Shown in pieces: positions 1 through 9,182 of a stretch of 64,000 nt of DNA. Source of the DNA: Nostoc sp. HK-01 (GTDB lineage Bacteria; Cyanobacteriota; Cyanobacteriia; Cyanobacteriales; Nostocaceae); assembly GCA_003990705.1 (NCBI GenBank), contig AP018318.1, positions 1,240,001 to 1,304,000 on the forward strand, in the 5' to 3' direction. The notes below the pieces were generated by a model, which saw only the letters and a program-made list of their open reading frames with translations, did no database searches and was not told the DNA's origin. The position numbers and the translations under genes were made by a program. Each line of letters opens with the position of its first letter. The stretch's first letter is position 1.

Positions 1-1
1 C

Positions 2-2686
2 AATATTTTAAGTTTGAGCTTTCCTGAAAATTTAGCACGAGCAGATGTTTCACTTACTCAGGAAAGCTTTTTAGATGTTACTGCTGGTAATGGAGGGAGT
101 ATTGCTATCAATGCTCGAAATATAGGTATTTTGGGAGGAAGTCAGCTAAGAGGTGGCATTGGCTCAGAATTGGGTAACGTCGACAGCCAAGCAGGAGATG
201 TGACACTTAATGCTACAGATGCTATCAGATTTGATAGAGGTGATGCCTTCAGTGACGTGGAAGAAGGAGCAGTAGGCAACGGTGGCAACATTCGCATTAC
301 CGCAAACTCACTCTCTGTCACTAATGGCGCACAACTGTTTGCCAGCAGTGCTGGGCAAGGCAATGCAGGTAATGTGATTATTAATGCCCAGCAGGTCTTG
401 TTTGATGGTACAGATGATGAAGGTTCTCTTAGTGGTGCCTTCAGTGACGTGGAAGAGGGGGCAGTAGGCAACGGTGGCAACATTCGCATTACGGCAAACT
501 CACTATCTATCACTAATGGCGCGCAACTGATCACGAGTAGTGCTGGACAAGGAAATGCCGGAAATGTGATTATTGATGCCCAGCAGGTCTTGTTTGATGG
601 TACACTTACTGAAGGTTCTGGCAGTAGTGTTTTCAGTAACGTGGAAGAGGGAGCAGTAGGCAACGGTGGCAACATTCGCATTACGGCAAACTCACTATCT
701 ATCACTAATGGCGCGCAACTGATCACGAGTAGTGCTGGACAAGGAAATGCCGGAAATGTGATTATTGATGCCCAGCAGGTCTTGTTTGATGGTACAGATA
801 CTGAAGGTTCTGGCAGTGGTGCTTTCAGTAACGTGCGAGAGAGGGCAGTAGGCAGCGGTGGTAACATCAGCATCACCGCAGATTCACTCGCTCTCACCAA
901 TGGCGCTCAAATCAACGCTTCCACTCGTGGGCAAGGAAGAGCAGGCAATGTGATTATCGATGCTGGTGAGGTTTCATTTGATAGAGGTTCTATCTTTAGT
1001 TCAGTAGAACAGACAGCAGTGGGCGATGGTGGGAACATTCGCATCAACGCAAACTCACTCGCCCTCACCAATGGCGCTCGAATCAACGCTTTCACCCGTG
1101 GGCAAGGAAGAGCCGGCAATGTGATTATCGATGCTGGTGAGGTTTCATTTGATAGAAGTTTTATCTTCAGTACAGTAGAACAGACAGCAGTGGGCGATGG
1201 TGGGAACATTAGCATCACCGCAAACTCACTCGCCCTTACCAATGGCGCTCAAATCAATGCTTCCACCCGTGGGCAAGGAAGAGCCGGTAATGTGATTATC
1301 GATGCCCGACAAATCTTATTTGATGGTACAAGCACTAATGGTAACATACCTAGTGCTGTTTTCAGCTCAGTAGCACAAACAGCAGTGGGTGATGGTGGCG
1401 ATATTCGCATTAGCACAAATTCACTCTCTGTCACTAATGGCGCTCAATTTAGTGCTACAAGCTTTGGTCAAGGAAATGCAGGTAATATTCAAATTACAGC
1501 TTTTGATAACATCACTGTTTCTGGAACTAGTTCTATTAGCGGACGTTCCAGTGCATTATTTACATATAGTAATTCCACAGGCAAAGGTGGTGATATCGTC
1601 ATCAATGCTCCTTTATTTCTCCTCTCTGATAATGCTGTGTTAGATGCACGAACCAGAAGTGATGGCGATAGTGGCAATATTACAATTAATGCAAATATCG
1701 CTGAAATTATCAATGGAGGTCAAATACTCAGTACGACATCTGGTAGGGGAAATGCAGGTAAAATAACAGTCAATGCTACAGAAAGAGCCATTATTAATGG
1801 CAGTGATGCAAGTTTCGATGAGCGAGTTGCCCGATTTGGTACAAGAGTTGCTAATGTTGATGCTGCTAGTGGTTTGTTTGTCCGGTCTGATGGTTTAGGC
1901 AGTGCTGGGGATATCGAAGTTAACTCACCTTTTGTACTGTTAGATAATGGCGGCAGATTCGTTGCTGAATCTAGGTCTGTGAATGGTGGTGATATTTCCG
2001 TGAATGCTGGAAATGCACTATTACTACGTCGTGGTAGTCAAATCTCTACGACTGCTGGTACAGCACAAGCTGGTGGTAATGGAGGCAATATCAATATCAA
2101 TGCAGGTTTTGTCATTGCTTTGCCACAAGAGAACAGCAACATTACAGCTAATGCTTTTTCCGGTACAGGTGGTCAAGTCCAAATTAACACTCAGGGTATT
2201 TTTGGTATCGAACCTCGCCTGAATGAAAGTATTAATAGCAGTGATATTACTGCCAGTTCTACAACGGGAATTAATGGCGACATTATTATCACCACACCTA
2301 ATGTTGACCCCACTCAGGGTTTAACTAACTTACCAGCAGATACAGTCAATACAGCAAGCTTGATTGATTCTGCTTGTTCTGCCTCTGATGATAAAACAGG
2401 CTCTCAATTTACTGTGACTGGCCGTGGTGGTTTACCTGCAAGTCCTGACGACGTTCTAAGTGGTGATGCAGTGTGGTCTGATACACGCTTAACTGTGGCA
2501 GGAAAACCATACAATGGTTCAGTAAGTCGTGTTACTACACATCAAAAGTCTTCTAATGCTATTTCTATTGTCCCTGCTACTGGTTGGGTGTTCAATAATA
2601 AAGGAGAAGTGACACTGGTTAGTCAAGTGGCTCAAGTAGATGCTTACAACGTTGGTTCTAATCACGTTGCTTGCGGTAAACCTTAG
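2..2686 (+). CDS. Filamentous-haemagglutinin-like secreted protein, 5' truncated by window edge
   Basis: The frame is open from the first bases of the window, so only the C-terminal ~895 residues are seen and the true start lies outside. The protein is rich in Gly, Asn, Ser and Thr with repeated G-N-GG-NI-I-A-S-L turns, the look of a right-handed beta-helix adhesin of the two-partner (FhaB/ShlA-like) secretion type. Seven units of about 57-64 residues, each beginning V-G-x-GG-x-I, run from about nt 271 to 1500. The C-terminus holds DSACS and VTGRGGLPASPDD, a tail typical of cyanobacterial haemagglutinin-family proteins. The signal peptide and TPS secretion domain would lie upstream. Probable role: cell-surface or released adhesin. 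Its FhaC-type transporter is not in the window. Family call is firm; function is inferred. Confidence 0.85.
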   Translation, partial: NILSLSFPENLARADVSLTQESFLDVTAGNGGSIAINARNIGILGGSQLRGGIGSELGNVDSQAGDVTLNATDAIRFDRGDAFSDVEEGAVGNGGNIRITANSLSVTNGAQLFASSAGQGNAGNVIINAQQVLFDGTDDEGSLSGAFSDVEEGAVGNGGNIRITANSLSITNGAQLITSSAGQGNAGNVIIDAQQVLFDGTLTEGSGSSVFSNVEEGAVGNGGNIRITANSLSITNGAQLITSSAGQGNAGNVIIDAQQVLFDGTDTEGSGSGAFSNVRERAVGSGGNISITADSLALTNGAQINASTRGQGRAGNVIIDAGEVSFDRGSIFSSVEQTAVGDGGNIRINANSLALTNGARINAFTRGQGRAGNVIIDAGEVSFDRSFIFSTVEQTAVGDGGNISITANSLALTNGAQINASTRGQGRAGNVIIDARQILFDGTSTNGNIPSAVFSSVAQTAVGDGGDIRISTNSLSVTNGAQFSATSFGQGNAGNIQITAFDNITVSGTSSISGRSSALFTYSNSTGKGGDIVINAPLFLLSDNAVLDARTRSDGDSGNITINANIAEIINGGQILSTTSGRGNAGKITVNATERAIINGSDASFDERVARFGTRVANVDAASGLFVRSDGLGSAGDIEVNSPFVLLDNGGRFVAESRSVNGGDISVNAGNALLLRRGSQISTTAGTAQAGGNGGNININAGFVIALPQENSNITANAFSGTGGQVQINTQGIFGIEPRLNESINSSDITASSTTGINGDIIITTPNVDPTQGLTNLPADTVNTASLIDSACSASDDKTGSQFTVTGRGGLPASPDDVLSGDAVWSDTRLTVAGKPYNGSVSRVTTHQKSSNAISIVPATGWVFNNKGEVTLVSQVAQVDAYNVGSNHVACGKP
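271..1500 (+). repeat. Intragenic tandem repeats of the haemagglutinin (seven units, 64- and 57-aa)
   Basis: Units of about 192 or 171 nt in frame. The copies starting near 449 and 641 lie exactly 192 nt apart and differ at a single position over about 155 nt. The neighbouring units are clearly more diverged. This points to a recent duplication or gene conversion inside the array. Confidence 0.85.
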
Positions 2687-2763
2687 TATTGCTGGACACC
2701 ATAATTTCTCAGAGCGCTCATCATAATAGTCTGTCTCATTATTTCAGTTGTTGGAGGTGGTCA

Positions 2764-2794
2764 GATCCCCGACTTCTTTGAGAAGTCGGGGATC
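2764..2794. terminator. Perfect 14-bp hairpin after the haemagglutinin gene
   Basis: Arms GATCCCCGACTTCT and AGAAGTCGGGGATC around a 3-nt loop, 78 nt after the stop. No T-run follows. Near-identical hairpins lie at 19466-19494 and 44911-44941, each just after a gene, so this is a dispersed repeat that may also terminate transcription. Confidence 0.6.
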
Positions 2795-2833
2795 TAGCAG
2801 CCCAGTAAAATAAATCTGACATACCAATAGGTA

Positions 2834-2862
2834 TAAAAAACCCCCGAATTTATTCAGGGGCT
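2834..2862 (-). terminator. Rho-independent terminator of the nadK/ndh cluster
   Basis: Read on the minus strand: CCCCTGAAT, short loop, ATTCGGGGG, then TTTTTT. It lies about 85 nt beyond the nadK stop, the expected place for the end of the gltA-ndh-nadK transcript. Confidence 0.75.
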
Positions 2863-2945
2863 AGAAGTTTAAAAAATTACTAACTCAATGCAATTACCTG
2901 TGATCAAACTCTGAGAGTTACACCCAGACTACTTGGGAGTGTCAA

Positions 2946-3866
2946 TCAATTACGATGATTGTTACTGTAGCGAACCCTTGTACCTGCCCAGAGTAACTTC
3001 TCGCGCAGTGTTTGATAATAGGAATTGTTTTCTCGTAAAACAATAAATTTAGCTCGACAGTCAGCCATCCGCACATCAACGCGATGTCCTGGCCAAATTG
3101 AAGTAGACAATACACCATCCATCCACAATTTGGTACTCAAATCATAATCGCCCAACGGCCAAATACTTACCACCACTCCAGGCGGTAATACCAGGGGACG
3201 GCTAGAAAGGCTCATGGGACAAATGGGAGTAATGGTGACGGCTTCCATACCATCGTGCATGATGGGGCCACTTGCCGAAACTGTGTAACCAGTGGAACCT
3301 GTAGGAGTAGAAATAATCAACCCGTCTCCCACATATTGATCGACTACTTCACCATCAATTTCCATTTCTAGAATAGAGGTGATCATGCGATCGGCAGAAG
3401 CGGGTTTGACACAAAATTCATTTAATGAAAGGTAGCGTTCAGTTACTGGTTCTAAGTTTGTGCGATGACCTTCATACACTGCGGCTTGCAGCATCATCCG
3501 CCGTTGGATAGCATAGCGATCTTCAAACAACCGATCCCAAACCTTTTCCGTATCTTGAAATTCATCTACAGACTCGGTTAAAAAGCCCAGATGACCGCCC
3601 ACATTCACACCGAGAATGGGGATACCAGCTGGGGCTAAATGTCTGGCACTAGTTAAAACAGTACCATCACCACCGAGTACCAAAGCCATATCAATTGGTT
3701 GCCCAGAAGATGCCAAAAACACCGGGTAAGGGTTATCTTTTGGCCCGCTTGGCCCCATTAATACATGGCAATCGCGATTTTCTAGTTGCTTGGCACAAAT
3801 TTCTGCCCAGCGTTTACTTTGAGAATCTCGCGCCTTATAAGCAATGATTACCTGCTTGAGTTGCAC
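2946..3866 (-). CDS. nadK: NAD kinase
   Basis: Phosphorylates NAD to NADP with ATP or polyphosphate in the cytoplasm. The 306-aa product is the normal family length. It shows GGDGT at residues 65-69, a conserved NE near 149-150 and DGLIISTPTGSTGY near 181-194, all signatures of the NadK/PpnK fold. The start (MQLKQVIIAYK) lies 6 nt after the ndhE stop, so the two are very probably co-transcribed and perhaps translationally coupled. Cyanobacteria usually carry two NAD kinases; which this one is cannot be told here. Its place at the end of an NDH-1 cluster fits a role in NAD(P)H balance (inference). Confidence 0.95.
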   Translation of the reverse strand: MQLKQVIIAYKARDSQSKRWAEICAKQLENRDCHVLMGPSGPKDNPYPVFLASSGQPIDMALVLGGDGTVLTSARHLAPAGIPILGVNVGGHLGFLTESVDEFQDTEKVWDRLFEDRYAIQRRMMLQAAVYEGHRTNLEPVTERYLSLNEFCVKPASADRMITSILEMEIDGEVVDQYVGDGLIISTPTGSTGYTVSASGPIMHDGMEAVTITPICPMSLSSRPLVLPPGVVVSIWPLGDYDLSTKLWMDGVLSTSIWPGHRVDVRMADCRAKFIVLRENNSYYQTLREKLLWAGTRVRYSNNHRN

Positions 3867-3872
3867 GCAAAA

Positions 3873-4178
3873 TTACCACTTCAGGAGATTAAACTGCTCC
3901 ATATCGACGGTATCGCGGTTGCGATAAATGGCCAAAACGATCGCCAAACCTACCGCCGCTTCAGCAGCAGCCACAGTAATGACAAATACGGTAAACACTT
4001 GGCCTTTAATTAATGTTGAGTCAAGAAAGTTGGAAAATGCCATTAAATTCAAATTAACAGCATTTAGCAGTAACTCAATTGACATCAGCACCCGTACAGC
4101 ATTACGACTGGTAATTAAACCATAAATGCCGATACAAAACAAAGCGGCAGCTAGTAATAAAAAGTACTGAAGTTGCAT
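3873..4178 (-). CDS. ndhE: NAD(P)H-quinone oxidoreductase subunit 4L (NdhE)
   Basis: Small membrane subunit (NuoK family) of NDH-1, the thylakoid complex used for respiration, cyclic electron flow and CO2 uptake. The start is the ATG at 4176-4178 ([14 protein letters not shown]), giving 101 aa, the usual length. A longer reading from 4253 only translates the STRR array upstream. Three hydrophobic helices are visible, with a conserved Glu in [13 protein letters not shown]. Follows ndhG after a 170-nt gap filled with repeats and precedes nadK by 6 nt. Confidence 0.96.
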   Translation of the reverse strand: MQLQYFLLLAAALFCIGIYGLITSRNAVRVLMSIELLLNAVNLNLMAFSNFLDSTLIKGQVFTVFVITVAAAEAAVGLAIVLAIYRNRDTVDMEQFNLLKW

Positions 4179-4204
4179 GAATCCTAGTATTCCTTCTCTA
4201 ATAT

Positions 4205-4349
4205 GCTGAACAAGGCAAAAGGTAAAAGGCAAAAGTAAAAAGTTAAAAGGCAAAATAAAGAAAAAGAAAATGGTTTATTCGCAAGAGTTTATCGCAGTCT
4301 CACCCATATCTTTTTACTTTTTACTTTTTACTTTTCACTTTTTACTTTC
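4205..4349. repeat. Two heptanucleotide STRR arrays between ndhG and ndhE
   Basis: About 4213-4260 holds AAAGGCA/AAAGGTA/AAAGTTA-type heptamers. About 4311-4349 holds TTTTTAC heptamers, one changed to TTTTCAC. The two arrays are partly complementary and could pair in the transcript. Confidence 0.75.
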
Positions 4350-4948
4350 TAGTCTTGAGTTTCTCGACCTGCTGACACCAATTCTCTGGGGCGTTCTGGC
4401 AAAGTCAGAATAGTGGAAGGTGTCACTTGATCTGGCAGATACTCACGACGTGCCAAAATAATTGCTCCTACCATTGCCATCAGCAACAAAATAGAAGCTA
4501 GTTCAAAAGGTAATAGAAAGTCGGTGAAGAAATGCTCACCAATCAAAATTATTGAACTTTCGCCAGCCACAGGAGTAGTTGAGTATGCCCAAGGTGTTGC
4601 CAAAACCATTGCGCTCAACAGTCCAAACAGCCCAATGCTGACTAAACCTGTGAGTACTTTTCGCACTCCAGCACTAGGAAATGGTGCAAAATCTTGGCGC
4701 TTGTTGACCAACATAATGGCAAACAAAATTAATACGTTGACCGCCCCAACATAAATCAGCACTTGGGCTGCGGCTACAAAGTCAGCATTCAGTAGCAAAT
4801 ACATTCCCGCTATGCTGATAAATACGCCTCCCAGCATAAAAGCAGAATAAACAATGCTGGAAGACAGCACTACGCTCAGTGCTGCACCAATCATCATTAC
4901 AGCTAATATGCCAAACGAAACAATCTGTACACCTTCCGCTAGATTCAC
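4349..4948 (-). CDS. ndhG: NAD(P)H-quinone oxidoreductase subunit 6 (NdhG)
   Basis: Membrane subunit of NDH-1, NuoJ family, 199 aa, normal length. Five hydrophobic helices can be traced; GVFISIAGMYLLLNADFVAA and QVLIYVGAVNVLILFAIML are the conserved NuoJ core. The start MNLAEGVQIVSFG is chosen because it leads straight into the first helix. Lies 113 nt after ndhI; the gap is mostly TCAATGG repeats. Confidence 0.96.
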   Translation of the reverse strand: MNLAEGVQIVSFGILAVMMIGAALSVVLSSSIVYSAFMLGGVFISIAGMYLLLNADFVAAAQVLIYVGAVNVLILFAIMLVNKRQDFAPFPSAGVRKVLTGLVSIGLFGLLSAMVLATPWAYSTTPVAGESSIILIGEHFFTDFLLPFELASILLLMAMVGAIILARREYLPDQVTPSTILTLPERPRELVSAGRETQD

Positions 4949-4962
4949 TTTTTTTGTCCTCG

Positions 4963-5058
4963 GTCAATGGTCAATGGTCAATGGTCAATGGTCAATGGTC
5001 AATGGTCAAGGGTCAAAGTAATACAGACAATTGACTCTGGACTTTTGACTATTGACTA
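4963..5058. repeat. STRR array of TCAATGG heptamers between ndhI and ndhG
   Basis: Six consecutive TCAATGG-type units at about 4965-5009, followed by a degenerate inverted copy (TTGACTATTGAC) near 5045-5056 that could fold back on the array. Confidence 0.8.
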
Positions 5059-5061
5059 ATC

Positions 5062-5637
5062 TCATTTTTCTACAAGGTCTTCAGGACGTGCGCCAGCACG
5101 AGGTGCATCTGCTGGTAAATCGTGGGGTTCAAGTACACCTTTGGGGAGATAAACGAGTTCGCGTAGTGGTGTCACCATTGGGTCATCAGTGACTTTGTAA
5201 GGTAGACGACCTAGAGCCACGCTGTCATAGTTCAAGTCATGGCGATCGTAGGTGGAAAGTTCGTATTCTTCTGTCATGGATAGACAGTTGGTGGGGCAGT
5301 ATTCCACACAGTTACCACAAAAGATACAAACCCCAAAGTCGATACTGTAGTGTTTGAGCTTTTTCTTTTTGCTACCTTTGTCAAATTCCCAATCAACTAC
5401 AGGTAAGTTAATGGGACATACACGCACACACACTTCGCAGGCGATACATTTATCAAATTCATAGTGAATCCTACCGCGAAACCGTTCTCCAGGAATCAGT
5501 TTTTCGTAAGGGTACTGTACGGTAATTGGTCGCCGGCGCATGTGATCGAAGGTGACGGATAGCCCTTCACCGATGTAACGACCGGCTTGTATTGCTTCTT
5601 TGCCGTAATCAACAACTTGCTTCAGGAACTTTAGCAT
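5062..5637 (-). CDS. ndhI: NAD(P)H-quinone oxidoreductase subunit I (NdhI)
   Basis: Peripheral-arm iron-sulfur subunit of NDH-1 that passes electrons toward quinone. The 191-aa product has two 4Fe-4S motifs: C64/C67/C70/C74 ([12 protein letters not shown]) and C104/C107/C110/C114 ([12 protein letters not shown]). The charged C-terminal tail after about residue 165 is common in cyanobacterial NdhI. Sits between ndhA and ndhG in the conserved ndhAIGE order. Confidence 0.97.
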   Translation of the reverse strand: MLKFLKQVVDYGKEAIQAGRYIGEGLSVTFDHMRRRPITVQYPYEKLIPGERFRGRIHYEFDKCIACEVCVRVCPINLPVVDWEFDKGSKKKKLKHYSIDFGVCIFCGNCVEYCPTNCLSMTEEYELSTYDRHDLNYDSVALGRLPYKVTDDPMVTPLRELVYLPKGVLEPHDLPADAPRAGARPEDLVEK

Positions 5638-5659
5638 TGTGTTTCACTCTCTCTTTATT

Positions 5660-5731
5660 TGTTATTGGTCAATGGTCAAAAGTCCATAGTCAAAAGCAAT
5701 TGACTCTTGACAATTAACTCTTGACAATTGA
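5660..5731. repeat. STRR-like repeats between ndhA and ndhI
   Basis: Alternating direct and inverted TCAATGG / TTGACTC / CAATTGAC words fill the gap; ATAGTCAA and TTGACTAT near its ends can pair. Confidence 0.6.
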
Positions 5732-6850
5732 CTATCCACCAAAGGCGACGGGAAAAGCTAATTTCAGGGCGGCGGTTAATAAGAGATTAACCAAACCCAC
5801 TGGTAACAAAAACTTCCATCCCAAATCTAAGAGTTGGTCAATGCGTACCCGTGGTACTGTCCAGCGCAACAGGATGGCGATAAACACTAATAAGTAGGCT
5901 TTGATTACGGTCATTGTAATTCCCAAACCCGCTGTGACTACTTGTAATACGGGATTAGCTTCACTAATGCCTAGTAAACTAGCGATGGTGTTCAGGGGAA
6001 TAGGAAAATCCCAACCGCCTAAATATAAAACTGATACCAGTAAGGCAGAAAGCACCAGGTTAACGTAAGAACTGAGATAGAACAGAGCAAATTTCATGCC
6101 TGAGTACTCAGTTTGATAACCTGCTACTAGTTCTTCTTCCGCTTCTGGTAAGTCGAAGGGTAAGCGTTCGCATTCTGCTAAAGCTGCAATCCAAAAGATG
6201 AGAAAGCCAACTGGTTGTCGCCAGATATTCCAGCCAAGGATGCCGTAACCAGATTGCTGATTGACGATATCAATTGTGCTGAGGCTGTTAGACATCATAG
6301 CGATCGCTAGTACACTCAAAGCCAGGGGAATTTCATAGCTAATTGACTGCGCTGCTGCCCGTAACCCTCCTAGGAGAGAGTATTTGTTATTGGATGCGTA
6401 GCCAGCCATTAACAAGCCTATTGGCTGAATGCTGGACAAGGCAATCCACAAAAAGACCCCCATACTCACGTCTGTAATGACAAGATTCTGTCCAAAAGGC
6501 ACAATTAAATAAGACAGAAATACTGGCAATACAACAATGATTGGGCCAAGAGTAAACAACCAAGGGTCAGCTTTACCTGGTACAATGTCCTCTTTAAACA
6601 CCAGCTTTAAACCATCTGCGACCGGAGCCAGTAAGCCAAAAGCCCCAATAAATTCAGGGCCGATACGCTGTTGTGCTGCTGCTGAAATCTTCCGTTCCAG
6701 CCATACACACACCAATACACCTACTGTTGCCCCAATCAGCATCAGGATCATTGGCAGCGGCATCCAAAGTGCTTTGGCCGTGCCTGCTGGTAGTCCTAAA
6801 TCCATCACGGATTTAATAAACGTTCCTTGAAGGTCAATTCCTGAGTTCAT
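5732..6850 (-). CDS. ndhA: NAD(P)H-quinone oxidoreductase subunit 1 (NdhA)
   Basis: NuoH-family membrane subunit lining the quinone-binding cavity of NDH-1. Full family length at 372 aa with about eight hydrophobic helices. The diagnostic loop [20 protein letters not shown] is intact, as is [17 protein letters not shown] near the N-terminus. First ndh gene after gltA; 94 nt before ndhI, a gap holding GTCAATGG/TTGACTA-type repeats. Confidence 0.97.
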   Translation of the reverse strand: MNSGIDLQGTFIKSVMDLGLPAGTAKALWMPLPMILMLIGATVGVLVCVWLERKISAAAQQRIGPEFIGAFGLLAPVADGLKLVFKEDIVPGKADPWLFTLGPIIVVLPVFLSYLIVPFGQNLVITDVSMGVFLWIALSSIQPIGLLMAGYASNNKYSLLGGLRAAAQSISYEIPLALSVLAIAMMSNSLSTIDIVNQQSGYGILGWNIWRQPVGFLIFWIAALAECERLPFDLPEAEEELVAGYQTEYSGMKFALFYLSSYVNLVLSALLVSVLYLGGWDFPIPLNTIASLLGISEANPVLQVVTAGLGITMTVIKAYLLVFIAILLRWTVPRVRIDQLLDLGWKFLLPVGLVNLLLTAALKLAFPVAFGG

Positions 6851-7298
6851 GTTTCCGCTCTTTAAGTCAGTTGAAGTGTGAAGTGTGAAGTATGAAGTAT
6901 GAAGTATGAAGTATGAAGTATTTTATACTTCAATCTTTAGCCTTCAGCCTTCAGCCTTTCTGAGATGACTCCTGATTGAAGATTTGTTGCTATATTCCCA
7001 TGCCTAGTATATCGTTGCATGGTTTTCAGTCCCTGTAGCTATACAAGAACTTCTGCTTATAGGTAGGATTGAGATTCGCTATGGGGTTAGTAATAAGCAA
7101 GGGGACTGGGAGCAGGGGGCAAGGGGGAATTTCACCTTGTTTTCCCAGTCCCCCAGCACAAGCAAGCATCAAAAAACTGCCGCTTCCATGCTGGCAACGG
7201 TTATTTGCTGCTTATAGGATTTCTGATTCCCTGAATTGGGGGTTGATGCTGATATTTTTAGTTGCAGGTAGGTGCTATTCTAACGGTTAAGCTGCCAG
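6851..7298. other. 448-nt gltA-ndhA intergenic region with STRR and long-loop inverted repeat
   Basis: About 6870-6920 holds GAAGTGT/GAAGTAT heptamers ending in a small GAAGTAT-TTT-ATACTTC hairpin. GGGGACTGGGA at 7101-7111 and TCCCAGTCCCC at 7143-7153 form an 11-bp inverted repeat around a G-rich loop. The open frame at 7069-7290 on the plus strand only reads through this repeat and is not considered a gene. A promoter for ndhA may lie here, but none could be assigned. Confidence 0.6.
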
Positions 7299-8435
7299 TT
7301 AACGTTGTTCAAGCGGTGTATAAGGAGCTTCGTGTTTACCGTTGTAGACTTGGGTAGGACGGAAAATCCGGTTTTCTGCTAGTTGTTCTTTCCAGTGAGC
7401 TAACCAACCAGCCACACGGGCGATCGCAAATATTGGTGTAAACAAATCTGTGGGAATCCCCATCTTTCTATACACCAAACCAGAGTAAAAGTCAACATTA
7501 GGATAAATCCCTTTGTGACCAAGTTTCTCCTCAACTACCCGTTCCATTTCTTGGGCAATGTCGTAGTATTTATCCCCGCCAAACTTGTCAAATAATTGCT
7601 CTGCAAGGTCTTGTAAAATGATGGCGCGTGGGTCTTTAACTTTGTAGACGCGATGCCCAAAGCCCATCAATTTTTGTTTGTTTTGCAGGCGCTCTTCAAC
7701 ATAGGGACGAACGTTTTCTACCGAGCCGATTTCTTCCAACATCTGAATTACTTCTTCGTTGGCTCCTCCGTGCAGCGGGCCACCCAAGGTTCCCACAGCA
7801 CTAGCAACTACAGCATAAGGGTCAGTTAAGGTAGAGGCTGTTACTCTAGCACTAAAAGTCGAAGCATTCATTGTATGCTCAACGTGCAGAATTAAGCAGA
7901 TGTCAAAGATTTTTGCCGCCAAAGCATCCGGTTCTTTCTCGTTGAGCATGTAGAGAAAATTGGCGGAATAATCTAGATCATCACGCGGCTTTACGGGGTC
8001 ATTACCCTTACGCATCAACTGGAATGCTGCCACCATTGTGGGGATAGTTGCTATCAAGCGCACAACTGAATCCCGAATGTAGGCGGGGTTATGTAAATCT
8101 CGCAGAGAATAAAATAAGCCTAAAGCTGCCGCCGAGGCTTGCAAAGCATCCATTGGATGACCACTTTCCGGGAAGCATTTCATCATGTCCCGAATGCGGT
8201 ATTTAATCCGCCTGTGGAAGCGAACTTCTTCCTCAAATGCTTGGAGTTCTTCTTTACTTGGCAATTCACCCCAGATGAGGAGATAAGCAGTTTCGAGAAA
8301 GGTACTTTTGGCTGCTAATTCCTCAATCCGAATGCCACGATATTCTAGTATTCCCTTCTGCCCATCTACGTAACTGATACTCGATTGAGCTGCGGGAATG
8401 CCTTCTAAACCAGGCTTGTATTCACACACCATCAT
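7299..8435 (-). CDS. gltA: Citrate synthase
   Basis: Condenses oxaloacetate and acetyl-CoA to citrate at the entry of the TCA branch that feeds 2-oxoglutarate to nitrogen assimilation. The 378-aa, bacterial type II-like product has the catalytic His in GGPLHGGAN, the second His in GFGHRVYKVKDPRA and the Asp in YPNVDFYSG. Two adjacent Met codons make the start uncertain by one residue. Upstream of ndhA on the same strand, a linkage well known in cyanobacteria. Confidence 0.96.
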   Translation of the reverse strand: MMVCEYKPGLEGIPAAQSSISYVDGQKGILEYRGIRIEELAAKSTFLETAYLLIWGELPSKEELQAFEEEVRFHRRIKYRIRDMMKCFPESGHPMDALQASAAALGLFYSLRDLHNPAYIRDSVVRLIATIPTMVAAFQLMRKGNDPVKPRDDLDYSANFLYMLNEKEPDALAAKIFDICLILHVEHTMNASTFSARVTASTLTDPYAVVASAVGTLGGPLHGGANEEVIQMLEEIGSVENVRPYVEERLQNKQKLMGFGHRVYKVKDPRAIILQDLAEQLFDKFGGDKYYDIAQEMERVVEEKLGHKGIYPNVDFYSGLVYRKMGIPTDLFTPIFAIARVAGWLAHWKEQLAENRIFRPTQVYNGKHEAPYTPLEQR

Positions 8436-8547
8436 GGCAACACCATTTACTTTGTGAAATATTCGATCACGCTAACTTACCAGAAATTATTTTTGCCATA
8501 ACAGTAGTCGTTCTCACAACAATTCTTCGAGAAGAATTGAAAAACTG

Positions 8548-9042
8548 TTATAGCAAGTATTTGGGGGGTGTCAACCAGAACATTTGACTACGACCCACAA
8601 CAGAGTCTGCTTCTGGTAGTTTTACTCCGATCATACCTGCTTTTTTCAGGACTAAACAGCCTTTGATTTCTCCCCAAAGGAGAATTTCTGCCCAACTACT
8701 CAAATCAGGCTCATGTCCTACCAAGGCAAGTTGGGTATTTGGGGCATAATTTTTCGGTTCTAACCAGTAACTCAACCAACTGGAAAGATGACCGCCAGGT
8801 GCAAGATGAGTAGATTCTTCTAAGTGCGAACTCAGTCCGGTGGCGATGAGAATTTCTGCCGTTTGGCGGGCGCGGGTTAAAGGGCTGGTGACAATCAAAT
8901 CAAATTTAAAATTCAGGTGAAGGAGACGCTGGGCAACTTTCTCGGTTTTTTGCCTTCCTTCTTTGGTGAGTTCTCTTTCCTCATCTTTAATACCCACTTC
9001 CCTCTCTTGCGCGATGCCATGTCGAATCAGATACAGTTCCAC
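8548..9042 (-). CDS. sixA: Phosphohistidine phosphatase SixA-like
   Basis: Histidine-phosphatase (phosphoglycerate-mutase) superfamily protein of 164 aa. The catalytic LIRHG motif is at residues 5-9 with His8 as nucleophile. TSPLTRARQTAEIL and the second catalytic His in LVGHEPDLSSW are in place. Bacterial SixA removes phosphate from phosphohistidine in relay proteins; the target in cyanobacteria is unknown. Stands alone 112 nt upstream of gltA's start region, same strand. Confidence 0.88.
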   Translation of the reverse strand: MELYLIRHGIAQEREVGIKDEERELTKEGRQKTEKVAQRLLHLNFKFDLIVTSPLTRARQTAEILIATGLSSHLEESTHLAPGGHLSSWLSYWLEPKNYAPNTQLALVGHEPDLSSWAEILLWGEIKGCLVLKKAGMIGVKLPEADSVVGRSQMFWLTPPKYLL

Positions 9043-9182
9043 AATAATAGCCCTGAGTGGTGAGTTAGGATTTACGCCTGATGTTATTTAAGATATCCTA
9101 ATTATTCTTGAATACTACCAGTGCATCTCATTAGCTATCTTGCCAGAACGGACAGCAATGAGCGATCGCACTACAAAATTTC

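Noticed and set aside
142-1434. Minus-strand open frames of 252, 111 and 61 codons with repeated VRASEFAVM-type sequence
   Set aside because: Antisense shadow of the haemagglutinin repeats; low-complexity translation, no ribosome-binding site.
4179-4253. N-terminal extension of NdhE by 25 residues
   Set aside because: Translates STRR sequence; NdhE of normal 101-aa length begins at 4178.
4965-5009. CRISPR-like direct repeats
   Set aside because: Units are contiguous heptamers with no spacers, hence STRR.
7069-7290. 73-codon plus-strand frame in the gltA-ndhA gap
   Set aside because: Reads through a G-rich inverted repeat; no domain, no start context.
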